NCBI RefSeq assembly: GCF_039545035.1
Contig: NZ_BAABRO010000002.1
Coordinates: 744,001 to 808,000, forward strand
Source: Novipirellula caenicola
GTDB lineage: Bacteria > Planctomycetota > Planctomycetia > Pirellulales > Pirellulaceae
Direction of reading: 5' to 3'
DNA: 64,000 nucleotides
Shown: in pieces, positions 27,201 to 31,500 of the stretch
How the letters are laid out: each line of letters opens with the position of its first letter
Position numbering within the stretch: the first letter of the stretch is position 1
Translations under genes and position numbers: made by a program
Notes under the pieces: model-generated
The model's input: only the letters and a program-made list of their open reading frames with translations
Database searches by the model: none
Told to the model about the DNA's origin: nothing

Positions 27201-28149
27201 TGCCCACTTGAACGTCGCCGTTGTTAGCAACGTTTCCGTCGACCGCGTACCCTACATCGAGCCGATAGGTTCCCTCGGGCAAATCACTATCAAACGTCAA
27301 GGTTACTGAGTTGGCCGTCGGATCATAGACAGCACTCTTTGGGATCAACGTGACATCATCCCCCGCTGCGATTGTCGTCGATGTATCAATCAGCCGATAA
27401 AACCGAGGATCTTCTGCATCGTCCTGATCGAGAACTTGATTGTCAAAGTAAACAACGATCTTGTCGCTGTGTTGAACCAATGTTTGCCGAGCATTGACTC
27501 CCACACCAACGGGAGTCCGTTCGATTGGTTGCGGCACGACCGCAACAATTTGCGGGCCGCGATCAAGCGTAAACGGCAAGGCGTAGTTGACGCCGTTGTT
27601 GAACGCTTCGCCGGCGTTGTTCTCCAGTGCGTTTCCGCCGGCACCGATGATCTCGATGCGATAGGTGTCATCGGGGAACGAATTCAAAACCGCCGCGGGA
27701 TCCGTGAGATCGTCTGTGGGATTGTGCGACGCGGAACTGGCGGTGCGGAACACGATCCGCTGCAACGCGTCCGGATCCGTGCTGCCGGGTTCGTCGAGCC
27801 CCACATACCCCAACGCAATCTGTTGTTCGTTACCGTCACCAAACGTTCCATCCCCACCGCTGCGAACCAAACGAACCGAGTTGGCGTTGATCGTCGACTC
27901 CGCAAGATCCGCGCCTCCTTTGAACAACAAATTGAACTCGCGAGGTGCGATGTTCAGCGTATCACCCGACTGCAACAGAGCACCCGCGTCCGGCCGAATT
28001 GCGATCAGTTCGGGCCCCGCCAACAGGCGACGATCTTCAAGCTGCTGGGTGAGCATCTTGCGTGATTGGTCGCGATGAACTTGATTTTTACGGGCAGATC
28101 GACGAGGGGCTTTTTTTCCGAGAAACGAACGAAAAGGTCGGAGGGTCAT
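6277..28149 (-). CDS. Giant multidomain secreted-type protein A (7290 aa) with metalloprotease-like, beta-helix, GEVED, cadherin-like and dockerin domains
   Basis: A single unbroken frame of 7290 codons, about 0.75 MDa. ATG at 28149 is preferred over a TTG eight codons upstream because it puts LEDRRLLA at residues 37-44, matching gene B. Rough order: Ig-like modules 45-450; metalloprotease-like module about 500-660 with HEILHALDLTH (His623, Glu624, His627, His633); PPC-like domain; beta-helix 945-1590; EFPGS module near 1758; propeller-like region from 2060, split by two repeat arrays (about 2465-3455); beta-sandwich ending in AERGE near 3787; second beta-helix 4040-4220; Ig-like 4285-4428; GEVED 4430-4745; about 17 cadherin-like modules to 7120; dockerin pair to 7195; acidic tail. 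No classical signal peptide, membrane anchor or T9SS domain is visible. Likely an extracellular scaffold or adhesin; function unproven. Confidence 0.9.
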   Translation of the reverse strand: MTLRPFRSFLGKKAPRRSARKNQVHRDQSRKMLTQQLEDRRLLAGPELIAIRPDAGALLQSGDTLNIAPREFNLLFKGGADLAESTINANSVRLVRSGGDGTFGDGNEQQIALGYVGLDEPGSTDPDALQRIVFRTASSASHNPTDDLTDPAAVLNSFPDDTYRIEIIGAGGNALENNAGEAFNNGVNYALPFTLDRGPQIVAVVPQPIERTPVGVGVNARQTLVQHSDKIVVYFDNQVLDQDDAEDPRFYRLIDTSTTIAAGDDVTLIPKSAVYDPTANSVTLTFDSDLPEGTYRLDVGYAVDGNVANNGDVQVGSLFSDSASTSSGVSSGFVVNSFLGDQNGSNNDLNDVDTYALRVENAGATINAQVKPQPGLAVKVSLLDSTGALVGVPVSGVDGATVLLSTAVAAIGTYTVKIESNGGTRGTGSYVLNTNLAAAGLVINDNNSDVANATKLGLLGAAGIKVSSTIQPQGALGITLPPYPGGNDEPGHREIQREAHINSTGTTLTSPTAITTRGYYFPDNIGTNSVGQPFPNLITEEEKRIVRGLFDVLAKVSGFEFVETTNSGGGGTSIGVGDLRAIDPTLSPTAVAGKGGPSQVVVDRATYPGQSEYGDGFTDTMLHEILHALDLTHAYDLPAVMSDIPLPNDVLPGDHDVVHLQRIVPPNSTDVDLYQFELQESGKWSAETVAERLETSPSKLDSVLTLYRRNDSDPNKYDLIARNDRYYGNDSFLELELGPGTYFVGVTSTGNDQWDPKVPNSGYGGTTDGAYELKLSFEADRGDAGLRDANGTPLDGDGDGAPGGVHSFWFQASDQASTIFVDRTNDNNLSSPDGDGSIGNPIDEIDAAIDLAKNRIVVPKDAGTKIVAGDSFTVNDGVNPVATFTFGSGAGEIAFAGLTPSQIAANIAGAINTSAAGTALSSSVNAAIGASGRVVQISGVDLIDVEGTETLINAPNLIRVVGNGGLDGDISTSGDNVPYLVGVKSDNSALRDGRDLLVPQGTTLMIDAGALIKLRKANIDIGTSSINISRAGSAIQVLGTPEDPVYMRSYNNDAFGGDSNGNGSAGPGDFGGVVIRDDSDLEDRGIYLNYVNHLDINNGGGKVFVDADELTFTPIHVTGARPTISFNHISNSQNAAISASPNSFDDSMGRIGPDIHGNFLVQNKIDGLNVRVNISNGSPIERLTVPGRFDDSDIAHVLTQSLIISGNPGGFETNASGALTARAAGRLMIDPGVVVKLSNARIEAERGASAVIAEGTENRPIVFTSLFDDRFGGSGTFNTDGGASSTGTAGDWAGLFFGEVSSGNIDHALISFAGGDSPIEGGSANFNPIEVHQAELRIANSVIKDNAANVNGTRNGRGASQAATIYVRGAQPIIVNNMIVDNAGTAISINANALRFETQVDAGRSTGGIARYSQFDDNSGPLVRLNQMDNNETNGMTVRGEFLTTETIWDDTDIVHVLRSEITVDNHHTYSGLTLQSSNFESLVVKLFDNNAGFTATGTPIETIDRIGGTIHVLGTPGHPVVLTSLMDDTIGAGFAPDGTVLKNTNNSPNPTVGSAGDWRGFKFDEWSNDRNVAVVRERENPLTGGRDVNGNRDNAQPLGALARDEKSADENDRVGFEVNGFISPDDPNDVDVYSFTGRVGTPIWIDIDRTDTALDAIVEVVNSVGTVVARSVSSSNLANPGNVNALPLTQNPLLGGDFYTQNFRDPGMYFELPGTPGSDGIFFVRVRSAPRGANAALIDGQSSGKYQLQIRGRQVDEFPGSTVQFADIRDAITAIDVRGLPAHSQLVAEAGEIEGIGDTFASAQNLVNLLETDLAAIGLSGRLSNDTDVDWYKFNLEHTGIQVIAGVNDAPGTVAIVLDLDYADQALRADTTVAVYDDSGRLIYVSREGDIEDDQPVGAGPTLDDLSRGSLGDKDPYIGPIHITPVAGVDNHYYVAVMSNRNLPTSLMGAFQGDMTNDANRLVRLEPVNSVTRIVEDHIGFQGYRSQGGVIEPMVAQGILDISSELSLENHVKPFDLSNVVTYVITDAPGDSIGDDLYTASIREAQNYLTKVRDNISAGNDDFQDLVVRSDGAMFAYRRLSNGNGSVGQLVQLRNNDSVPVTEPNYGQLIEDNSQNDNIAGDGVTPNVNVYNAFTVPDRAEQFTTSDDVDAVTFQRRGDTGTSSPDPFYSVYYSVRESDTTSKLYRGRENGDATPLNATGGNPRYGYLGDIQPAGVTFATLEWTVRDRATPNNNVSTIRFESKLPGERGNDIRINVTYLQAGATSATVTNATSANSVNPTISLTLRYTVDNNGVINGMPTAGDIADAINNDTGTGTIARDLLTAVVTGGNSGTQALSGIPTTGFPVALTGGQDGAVGPLAGRVTGLSYNNFSSTGNLYGVTNAGEFLEINPDNGQVLNVRVIYDSAGQPFNFQGLSLGPQNVSDGVDSSTRGIYKNTMFAVTNSAQIIALDRAGDPIFAFDSNNSSQLITVTGSPDNDSYFTLTFDRNGNRQTTEPIKSDAPYTASVNEKQTISTVAYGGDFTLTFEKNQGAASALLTAITTAPAPGTVENIQVQNVSDQAFTEQWPATPFVIQVGSEQMLVTNMAGNTFTVERGFHGTATAAHPDTTSVYEVVTSILQTSMTQTASSPLTLSELLTVSTPLTISSPLTNTISSSILRLTVDDISAFPAAPFTIRVNNEQMLVSAVNIAAKELTITRGENSTTAAQHLAGSQVQVVPPQIGGLFGIDNQATSTTLRVVDASVFPTLPFSIQLDAEEMTVTGIDPATNELTVVRAENGTAIANHNIGASVRVLPIAGTTVGASITPTATVFEVVDAGTYPTAPFTIRVADEEMRVTAVDTTLNLLTVTRAQNGTVAATHVLGSPVQIIPTPGTGFPAMDALQTTLRVVDVDEFPPTTPFNIRIGDEVMVVTAVDPILDELTVTRGALGTSATTHALADPVEVLLAQSSALTVEIDNSQFSNTMTVFDATVFPATPFTIRVNEEEMLVTAVNTTTNELTVVRGRNGTAIDFHYVPQVAEVVSDTLTVVSDAPFPTVTPFNIRIGDEDLRVISRTGNQFDVIRAINGTQRAEHLTGELVRNIQTTAPIPYNATVDQVRAALVGLQEIQTGDITISPFDGPLTGDASGSITIEFTNNLGKKDLLPLTTDPTGLRANELQQITLDPAIESGTFVLRFAGLNTAPIAYDATAADVQSALEALPNIGRGNVVVTGGDLPGTPLLVEFDETLRNQNILSLISIPPATELLENNERLRLTLTGGPTGGNFRINASGGGLTGSSGDIAWNANAAAVQSALENINGIAAGDVVVTALSGTNLPGAVFQIEFVNGLADTDVADLTTSDTLTGGTGPNAALTVLVQGDVKPATVTVLDGSAVSATITPEVDGVRSVRDAIVGLTNIGDTEVQVVGDLQGAGVVVQFTGGLGAADWPLLQVDNAQMTGGIVSVSENGVVGDGVPDAFISGVTGLDASPRGIAFSPLDFNLWHVTTRRGNDAGHGVNAAADGSRNPGSEAITVTNPGDQPDRTRSEANGGASFYFGFEQWVQNPNSNTNSYVTYQGGTNAQMGILNTLQHADLSSNPDIVKAGGTGTYNFLGGALGSLETNGFSLASAKPTDRPTLYFNYFLETENDDGARDDNNANDPFRDSARVFASRDNGVTWELLATNNSTLSAASPNGAKAELPGFLSHLSDAGLNASVERVESHQLIQEMHDNTGVWRQARIDLSTFAGETNEIRLRFDFSTAGAMNDASLRDGIGRSLEANFGEYRNDNRSIGSLSNHFEGFYIDDIIVGYAERGEMVTGAPVDTSITDLNQGRTNDPDTSQPDILNGPYQIEIRRTGEYAAMDEAGISIATTFNTNDRHVVEPSEVSLQDFESGFTPWAPPAAGYELLGTNIPAFAIVPWSVTSNMPFAGSNSLQSGVIAGTQPVSIYEATTADLGGTTGAGVIQFTFKVDSVEDEYGLRFFIDGRPQTLLPTASDENTVVRDLTFASGDLGYRTISIPFSSGAHTFTWVHMPANGTVGIGGAGSAYIDNIALLQGGTGLLADRNRERVQGMFIIDSNIIRNSSTVGINVQPGTAQGQGGGLPHQGSTVNFAQPDSKRLIPGVVIQNNIVTGASAIRFAGSNGVDPSLPVPFGRIVNNTLVGDGPAAGTGVAVVGYASPTIMNNIITGFNLGIADPQISNVDVIVRSNYFQGNNYNGATGTDSQIAASGTPLFVDAANDNYYLVDTSVALDSSLDQLEDRFDFVNFKNRLGLAASNIDSPDRDVFGQLRINSSNNPGGGGTSVFKDRGAVDRSDFDQPFAELTVPVDFLNIDREDADPNATVVHLKQPIVNNFSILLNDGQGINAPFEGTGINPATVNSSTVTVRRNNVTLVEGVDYTLGYNEYTGELRLTPFSSLWEPAGVYEIILDNNVIADNAGNLLLNNQADGTTKFTIILPEVPLDFGDAKLSGSANVYGTLLVNDGARHAIINDASPRLGSYVDSENDSALLAGGLDDTPATVVAISPSASAIFDIQPHATAVGGTTIRIDSIINPPMAGDVISIDIGRVAKQFELVPAGIAPGVGNIAVRFSASDTADQIAAKLIAKINEEMNAAGESLVVQTVAGSPDTIEIFNRDDEDGVNVGRYNDGTTNYIVFLKPGVTGTTTNKEDILGFLNPQDPTGAQIPVSVTGTGYVSAWIDFDGNGVFHPTLEKVIDNVLISDAANPTIFNVVTPAGTTDKLTWARFRISPEGGLQPTGLAVGGEVEDYQVQIYNAPLPVPVDDPASPSTLYTINEDSTLDTNDSPNVIPSVLDNDVISPLVFTPVTVILDQDVANGTLVLDSATGNFVYTPNSDFVGIDTFTYRLATQQSAIDTALPSTLYGTVTIEVQPVNDAPQAVDQTIVLLEDTTRTVLESELLANATADAVPSYPVGAPTSPWDESGQVLHVVSLHVGTTTINAATPIGDFPIATSRGEILSATFDTSDPANPFLVSFEYRANEDLNRDNLRLPAGPAIFDEITYTISDDGKSDDPNVLGDGGTDDEIGVLDPVNGRLTHTAKISFDVRPQNDDPIANDDAISKTSTRWMSYWSGQGLPMPVPTEDQSLTIPIEFLLSNDVNARSTAADELADLNDGSLVIPDPGTVLTTTLGGTVTFNNDGTFTYRAPDHFYGEDTFTYTAQDVGINEDVSGNRVNGFLTDTAVVTIFVEPINDNPVAFPRELLVDEVVEYDAFGNLVNNDRKVAFDAEFLLQQFGVNPVLPGSPDTGLIAPYDESNQTLRVVAFTDADETVDVQTDLAASGGTGTLTMTTPSGGVLSFNFNAFAFVDGYYEPAVDYNGLAPHEADPLNPLEFFNYIVSDDGTVVLPPVPPGTAYTPDPFVEARSLPTRVSLTVADKNDAPEFPAFATVTFPEDIQADGTAVYYDIYAGARIANYDPLTPRPTVIFPGLSTARDERATESLSFSYVTTFEPAGMFSATPVLDQFGVLTLKPNPDAFGYAVFEITATDNGQSFNATTGLYEDDFRSTTRTLTVHITPVNDQPVTQDRALTVAEVVDTDPLTGLPNGNQAILPILPEDLLRQSTVNDPAILTQQPSRESDFADGSQSIYDEHEQDLRVVVFGIPNGFGGFTTVTAADSGTVFTTINGGTLMFNFDASGAFSGGEYRPAVDYNRLPPFNPTELFTYIVEDFGATTIPGADQVTPAAQSPIDYTAVPDPFGNVNNRSVAKTVQITVTEVNDPPFIPDFDTGATIVDGTLIDYTPNSISFDERERTDAPSMTFDLYQITGVEIKPGPLTALDELASQSLTSIIIQPAVDLSGNSLVPAGMMATNPILTADGRITISPTPDAFGIGVFDVIVTDNGSGVAPNQNVSIRKLTIAINAVNDVPQAADQTLDLVIESVERDSNGDVITPVPVSSITFDKAQLLRNAVPGVFAPTLNPSFNESEQELRVVAFRIPGVPAMVDALVDEPGLSGGNGTVTRTTLTNATLSFTFAGGEFVSGTYTPSVDYNRRTPFAAEDQFEFKIEDRGLVTIPGSNPLVTEDTGSLRSAYANATITTIEQNDPPEFNFQPVVNVLERDDNGETVVPNWATDIQAGPSTALDELERESVQFTLVPALSTIPQGLFRLPPKVANNGTLSVFPSPDAVGTATIVIEATDLDPSTPGFVSASHFVTFTLNVQPVNDAPRLNPAVINTSDVSVTDPDLSYSVGTDGTITYTLREDNTQPGGNATTAYFIPLVQGAVPSPNGFDSLGLLDVFNVGPANEATGAPGGSQILQLASFPRTTQRGGSLSEVFQNGQRVGLNYTPPINYNSAIGADDGFTYSVNDNSIVNGDPTAGETYSLTQGTLFEDQRSAVNRVRLRMSPVNDRPEFETSTLSVESAEDAGLVTKNGFAFNITGGPRTTATDESVQTLTFDVQPVGNANTFFTTAPTISPTGRLTYQAAADVFGAFEFTVVLRDNGAVQTATRGDLFESVPVTMTINVRPVNDAPVPVNNAPNLIYQVGEDGSVVIPFVGNAADNPGLLDFFRVGPSNETSALVGGGQSIDVATPYPATSVGGGSLVPVLDGNNVVIGLRYTPTINFAGTDKFTYTITDDGVTVALGSGGVATNDFKSVTNEVTISVISVNDPPQFSGGGDVNSVEDQGPVVVPNWATAVQAGPDDAIDELQGDGTNPAQTVSFVLNQISGSPSLFAVPPTVTISGSTASLSYTTADDANGDATFEVTLQDNGTPSQSVTKTFTISVAPVNDAPTFTPGGIVNVDEDSDVYSEVWATNISQGPADETGPPVRFEVTVPTASQGLFETLPTIDSNGVLRFKPAENASGSASLQVTAFDSQDAASAVATLQINIGEINDRPVAVSDQLDTDEDAIVLIDSIDLTENDVDPDLASNPLETLTVVLPASSTTQLGARLTYDSVSGQITYDPTLAEALQRMKPGDVLVDTFLYSVRDASGAESDPVEVTVTVQGVNDAPVLTPDTVVVNATGTTQFRPQDNDVDVDGTIVPTSIVITSQPTSGSLSIEEDGTLVYTPFASFNGQDQFRYTVADNLGQQSQQATVILTISRQPIVPDFEDVIATSKDTTIVDVGAAAQAVEGQLDLTSLSIVSGPANGTATANADGTISYRANAGHLGPDSIQVTITDSAGRVSEPATIQFNVVAFRLQNPNPSLFSDVNGSGTVTTLDALLIINRIGLAPNNTSSIPVTAADRGPLYFDVNGDDMISALDALQVINQLSLQGSPAVSEDARGQGSAEQVPLLSSLAQSAVSQSSTFDVAPPVETIETPAKVVDSSLPNREPKDFLDLIAESHEATEGDENEERLSALDVAFADLL
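6570..6790 (-). other. Dockerin type I repeat pair of gene A
   Basis: Two calcium-loop/helix units: DVNGSGTVTTLDALLIIN and DVNGDDMISALDALQVIN, separated by about 25 residues. The DxNxDG-type loop followed by a helix with DAL.(I/V)IN is the dockerin hallmark in its planctomycete form. No cohesin partner is visible in the window. Confidence 0.85.
9780..12610 (-). repeat. Three tandem copies of a two-module cadherin-like unit in gene A
   Basis: Alternating modules of two kinds. Type 1 carries 'LRVVAF...YxPxVDYN'; type 2 carries 'GP.TALDEL...PxPDAxG.. (V/I)xATD'. Each pair is roughly 260-310 residues. Gene A has the order 1-2-1-2-1-2 between PVAFPRELLVDEV and its LERDD-containing module. Gene B has a single 1-2 pair between the equivalent flanks (about 32180-32965), so A has gained two pairs. 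Confidence 0.7.
13920..14860 (-). other. GEVED domain of gene A with nested DGD-type module
   Basis: Begins with DFGDA and ...GARH..., ends with GLAVGGEVEDYQV. Between the LGSYVD and DEDGV landmarks sits a module of the type 'GNIAVRF...TADQIAAKLIAKIN' that is normally found elsewhere. GEVED domains are common in surface proteins of planctomycetes and Bacteroidetes. Confidence 0.8.
16780..16836 (-). other. 'DD-G-AERGE' signature module in gene A
   Basis: The stretch YIDDIIVGYAERGE closes a lectin/MAM-like beta-sandwich and precedes YQIEIRRTGEY and the second beta-helix. The same signature occurs at the same place in genes B and C. Confidence 0.6.
17890..18905 (-). repeat. Array of four ~96-aa 'VQxALE' repeats in gene A
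   Basis: Four units spaced about 285-290 nt apart, with the core 'Y(N/D)AT..VQ.ALE.LPNIG.G.VVVTGG.LPG'. The best copy has ATAADVQSALEALPNIGRGN. The last copy is degenerate (GVRSVRDAIVGLTNIG). The array directly follows the PF-IR array in the protein. Confidence 0.75.
18915..20505 (-). repeat. Array of seven 'PFxIRVxxEEMxVT' repeats in gene A
   Basis: Seven units of about 65-75 residues. Each has PF.I(R/Q)(V/I)..E.M.VT followed by (E)LTV.RG.NGT.A..H. and a V-rich end. Units 1 and 2 are separated by a Ser/Thr/Leu-rich linker. The same core is seen in phage tail and other large structural proteins. Confidence 0.75.
26251..26283 (-). other. Zinc-binding motif of the metalloprotease-like module, gene A
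   Basis: HEILHALDLTH keeps the three His and the Glu of the metzincin consensus HExxHxxGxxH but has Asp where Gly is expected. The following DLP and the downstream DVDLYQFEL align with genes B and C. Confidence 0.7.
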
Positions 28150-28564
28150 GGATCTATATTCCGGGGGGATCAAAAATTGCGGGGGATACTATTTTTGAGA
28201 CGAGATGAAGTCGTCCATTACAACATATTTATTGCACTATAGAGTAATTGGGTGGGGCGGAAATCCACCGTTTGATTCCTACAACAAAAAAAAAAGATAC
28301 AATTGGCCTCCGACCAAAATCCGCACGCGACGCTGCATTAACTGTAAAAGTTCCCACCAAACTAGAAATTTCCTTGCAATTTCCGTTTGCCGAACCATGC
28401 AGTGGGGGGGCCTAACAGCGCCACCTAAACTGACGCAGTGGTTATGCGAATGATTCGCGCATGAAAAAGAGGGGCAGACGCCACACGACGTCTGCCCCCC
28501 TCGGTTATTTACACGATGCCGTCGTGATGCTCTCGCTTGAAACACATCACGATGGCTCCTCTGA
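28150..28564. other. Intergenic region between giant genes B and A
   Basis: Holds the terminator of gene B and the presumed promoter and leader of gene A. Features include an A10 run (28286-28295, T10 on the transcribed strand), an AT-rich stretch with a possible -10 TATAGT (28241-28236), and an inverted repeat GACGA/TCGTC close to the start. No gene seen. Confidence 0.6.
28471..28498 (-). terminator. Rho-independent terminator of giant gene B
   Basis: Stem ggggcagacg / cgtctgcccc with an 8-nt loop. In the transcribed direction it is immediately followed by TCTTTTTCAT. It starts 66 nt after the gene B stop. A further inverted repeat (TCGTGATG / CATCACGA, 28522-28552) lies between stop and terminator. 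Confidence 0.85.
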
Positions 28565-31500
28565 TCACTCGAACTCCAACAGAGCGGAATCGAGAGCCGA
28601 AAGCGAATCATCTGCCAAGCTGTCCGCTTCTCGGTCGTCGGCGATCAGATCGACCGTATCGCTGTTGATCCAGTCATAAGCGTCCAGATCCACACTGGAA
28701 TCAAGCACCTCCACGACCGGCACGTCGTCGTTTGCGTTGGCAAACTGTTTATCAAGCCCTGGGGCGAGCGCGAACGCCGAATCAGGCTCGGCCATCACTG
28801 CCACAGTCTCGCTCGTCATCATCGCAAACGGCGTTGCAGTGACCGCAGCGGCGGCAATGCTTTCGCCTTGTGCCATTTCACCTGAACCGCTCGCCGGTAC
28901 CGGCCCACGCAGCATCAATTGGTTGATGACTTGCAACGCATCAAGTGCCGAGATTTGGCGGTCACCGGAGACGTCAAAGTAGTTCGGGCCTCGATCTCCA
29001 GGCTGTACCGGGATGCTCGAAACATTGCCACCGGCCAGCATCAGTTTGTTGATGACCAACAACGCATCGAGTGCGGACACGTCACCGTCGGCGTTGACGT
29101 CCGAGAAATCATTGGGGTTCTGCAGTCGGCTTGCGACGACCTGAACCGAAACGGTCGCAGGCGTGCTGAACCGACCTTCGTTGTCCGCGATGGAGTAGGT
29201 AAACGAATCTCGTCCGACAAACCCAGAGGCCGGGATGTAGCGAATCGTACCATCGCCGAGCGGTACCGCTTCACCACGGTTTGGCGCGGTGACGATTCGG
29301 ATGCTCGCGAGGTTCAGCGATCCATTCACATCGTCGCTGTCATTAGCCGCGACGTTGATCACGACGGCTTCGTCGACAAACGTGCCTGCGACGTCCGATT
29401 TGGCGATTGGTGCCGGGTTGGCATCAATCGTGATCACCGCAGGCTGACTTCGCAGCCCAAGATTATCCGCGACGCTATACGAAAACGTGTCATTGCCCGA
29501 GAAACTGGCAAATGGTGTGTAAGTAATCACTCCGTTCAAGTCGATTTGCACCGAGCCGAACACGGGCTGCAATTCGAGACGAACCGATGTCGAATCAATT
29601 TCGCCATCGATATCCGAATCATTGTCCAATGGACGAATGATCGTGGCTCCCGAAGCTGCGAGCACTGGATTATCCGCCACCAACGTTGGGGCATCGTTGA
29701 TTCCATTGATCACGACGCGAACCACCACCGGAGCACTGGTCACGCCCGCGGCGTCACGCACGGTGTACGAGAACGAGTCAGTCAAACTCTCACCGGGTGC
29801 GAGAGCCTGCAAGACCGATGATGTCAACGGATTGTAGGTGATTGTCTTGGTCGCAGCATTAAACTTCACACTTGCTCCGCTGACCGAGGTCGATTCGGCA
29901 GGCATCACCAACGTCAGCACTTCGCTTGGGTTGGTCAATTTGTCGGGATCCCCGTCGTTGGCGAGCAATTGATCAGCAGAAATCGTCAGCACGGTGTCTT
30001 CATCCGATGGATTCAAAACATCCGACAACGGTCGTGGCGGGTCGTTGACCTCGCCGATCGTGATTTGGAATGTGATGGGTGACGAAGTGGCGTCGCCGCT
30101 ATCGGTTGCACTGACTTCGATCGTAGCCGTGCCCACCGCATTCAATGCCGGCGTGAATCGCAACACACCGGATTCGCTAATCACGGGAAGCGATGCAAAT
30201 AGGGCCTTGGACGCGTCGGGGATCGTGACGTTGAAGACAACCGTTTGGCTGCTTTCGTCCGCAGGTCCCGGCGAGATTTGCGATGCCCACACTGCGTTGT
30301 AAGGACCGCTATCTTCGTCGACGGTAACATCGCCCGCACTCACAAACGTCGGCGGATCATTGACCGCCGTCACGCTGATCGTAAACGTTTGCGTGTCGCC
30401 AACGGCATCGTCGCCGATCGCGGCGTCGGTCGGTCCGTTGTCACGCAACTGGGCCGTGAAGACCGCTTGCCCCGCTGCATCCGGTGCCAACGTGTAAGCC
30501 AACGTTGCGGACGATCCGTTGATGATCGCGTGAGGTGCGACCGAGAACAGCGAAGTGTTTCCGCTGATCTGCGTGATCACAAACTCAGTCTGCTGAGCGG
30601 CAACGGTTGCGGTGCCGTTAAGTTCGTCCAGCGCGGTGGACGGTCCGGCTTGGACATTGGTCGCCCAATCGGGCACCTGCACCACGCCGCGTCCGAGACC
30701 GGTGTCTTGATCTTCGATTGACACCACGTCACCTGCACCGCTGAAGATGGGTGCATCGTTGACCGGCAACACATTGATGGCAACGGTGTTGGAGGCAATT
30801 CGAGGGTTATTTCGAATGGCCCCGCCGGTGCCCACATCGACGGTCACCCCATCGTCGGTGACGGTGTAAATGATCGAGTCCATCCCTGAGTAATTCGCAC
30901 GAGGCTTGTAGCGAAGTGCGATCACTTCGCCATTGCCGCCGAGCACTTGTGTCAACGTTCCGCCATTAAGCGAAGTGACCGGAATCGGGGTACCAAGCGA
31001 CAACGTTTGATTGCCACCAGGCGTCACATTGGCGGCTTCGTTGGCCGGTCCGACTGCAAACACGTCCAACAAGCCTGGGTTCGTGCTGTCGCCGCGGACG
31101 CGGATTTCAATTTCGCCATCTTCCAGCATCGTGAATTGAAGCGGGTTGACGGCGGGGTTGATCTGAGGCGGATCGTTAACCGGTTGAACCTGAATCGTCA
31201 TGGTTTTCGCAAGCGACGAAATCAAGTCGCCACGTGTTGCGTTTCCAGGCCCATCGTCAGTGGCGACAATTTCGAACTGGAACTCGCCGAACACATTGGC
31301 TGCCGGACGGAAGGTCAAACGTCCGTTGGAATCAATCGATGGGAACTGCGAAAAGAACTGTGCCGCTTGGTTGGTCGGCATGCCCAATGCAGTCACCGTA
31401 AACGTGACGTTTTGTCCCGTGTTCGGGTCGATTTCGTCGAACGCGTTGAACGGCGGGCCGGCGTTGATATTGAACGCATAGTTATTGATCGTTACGGCCG

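Noticed and set aside
28150-28173. TTG start extending gene A by 8 residues
   Set aside because: ATG at 28149 has a GGAA-type ribosome site nearby and gives a leader similar to gene B.
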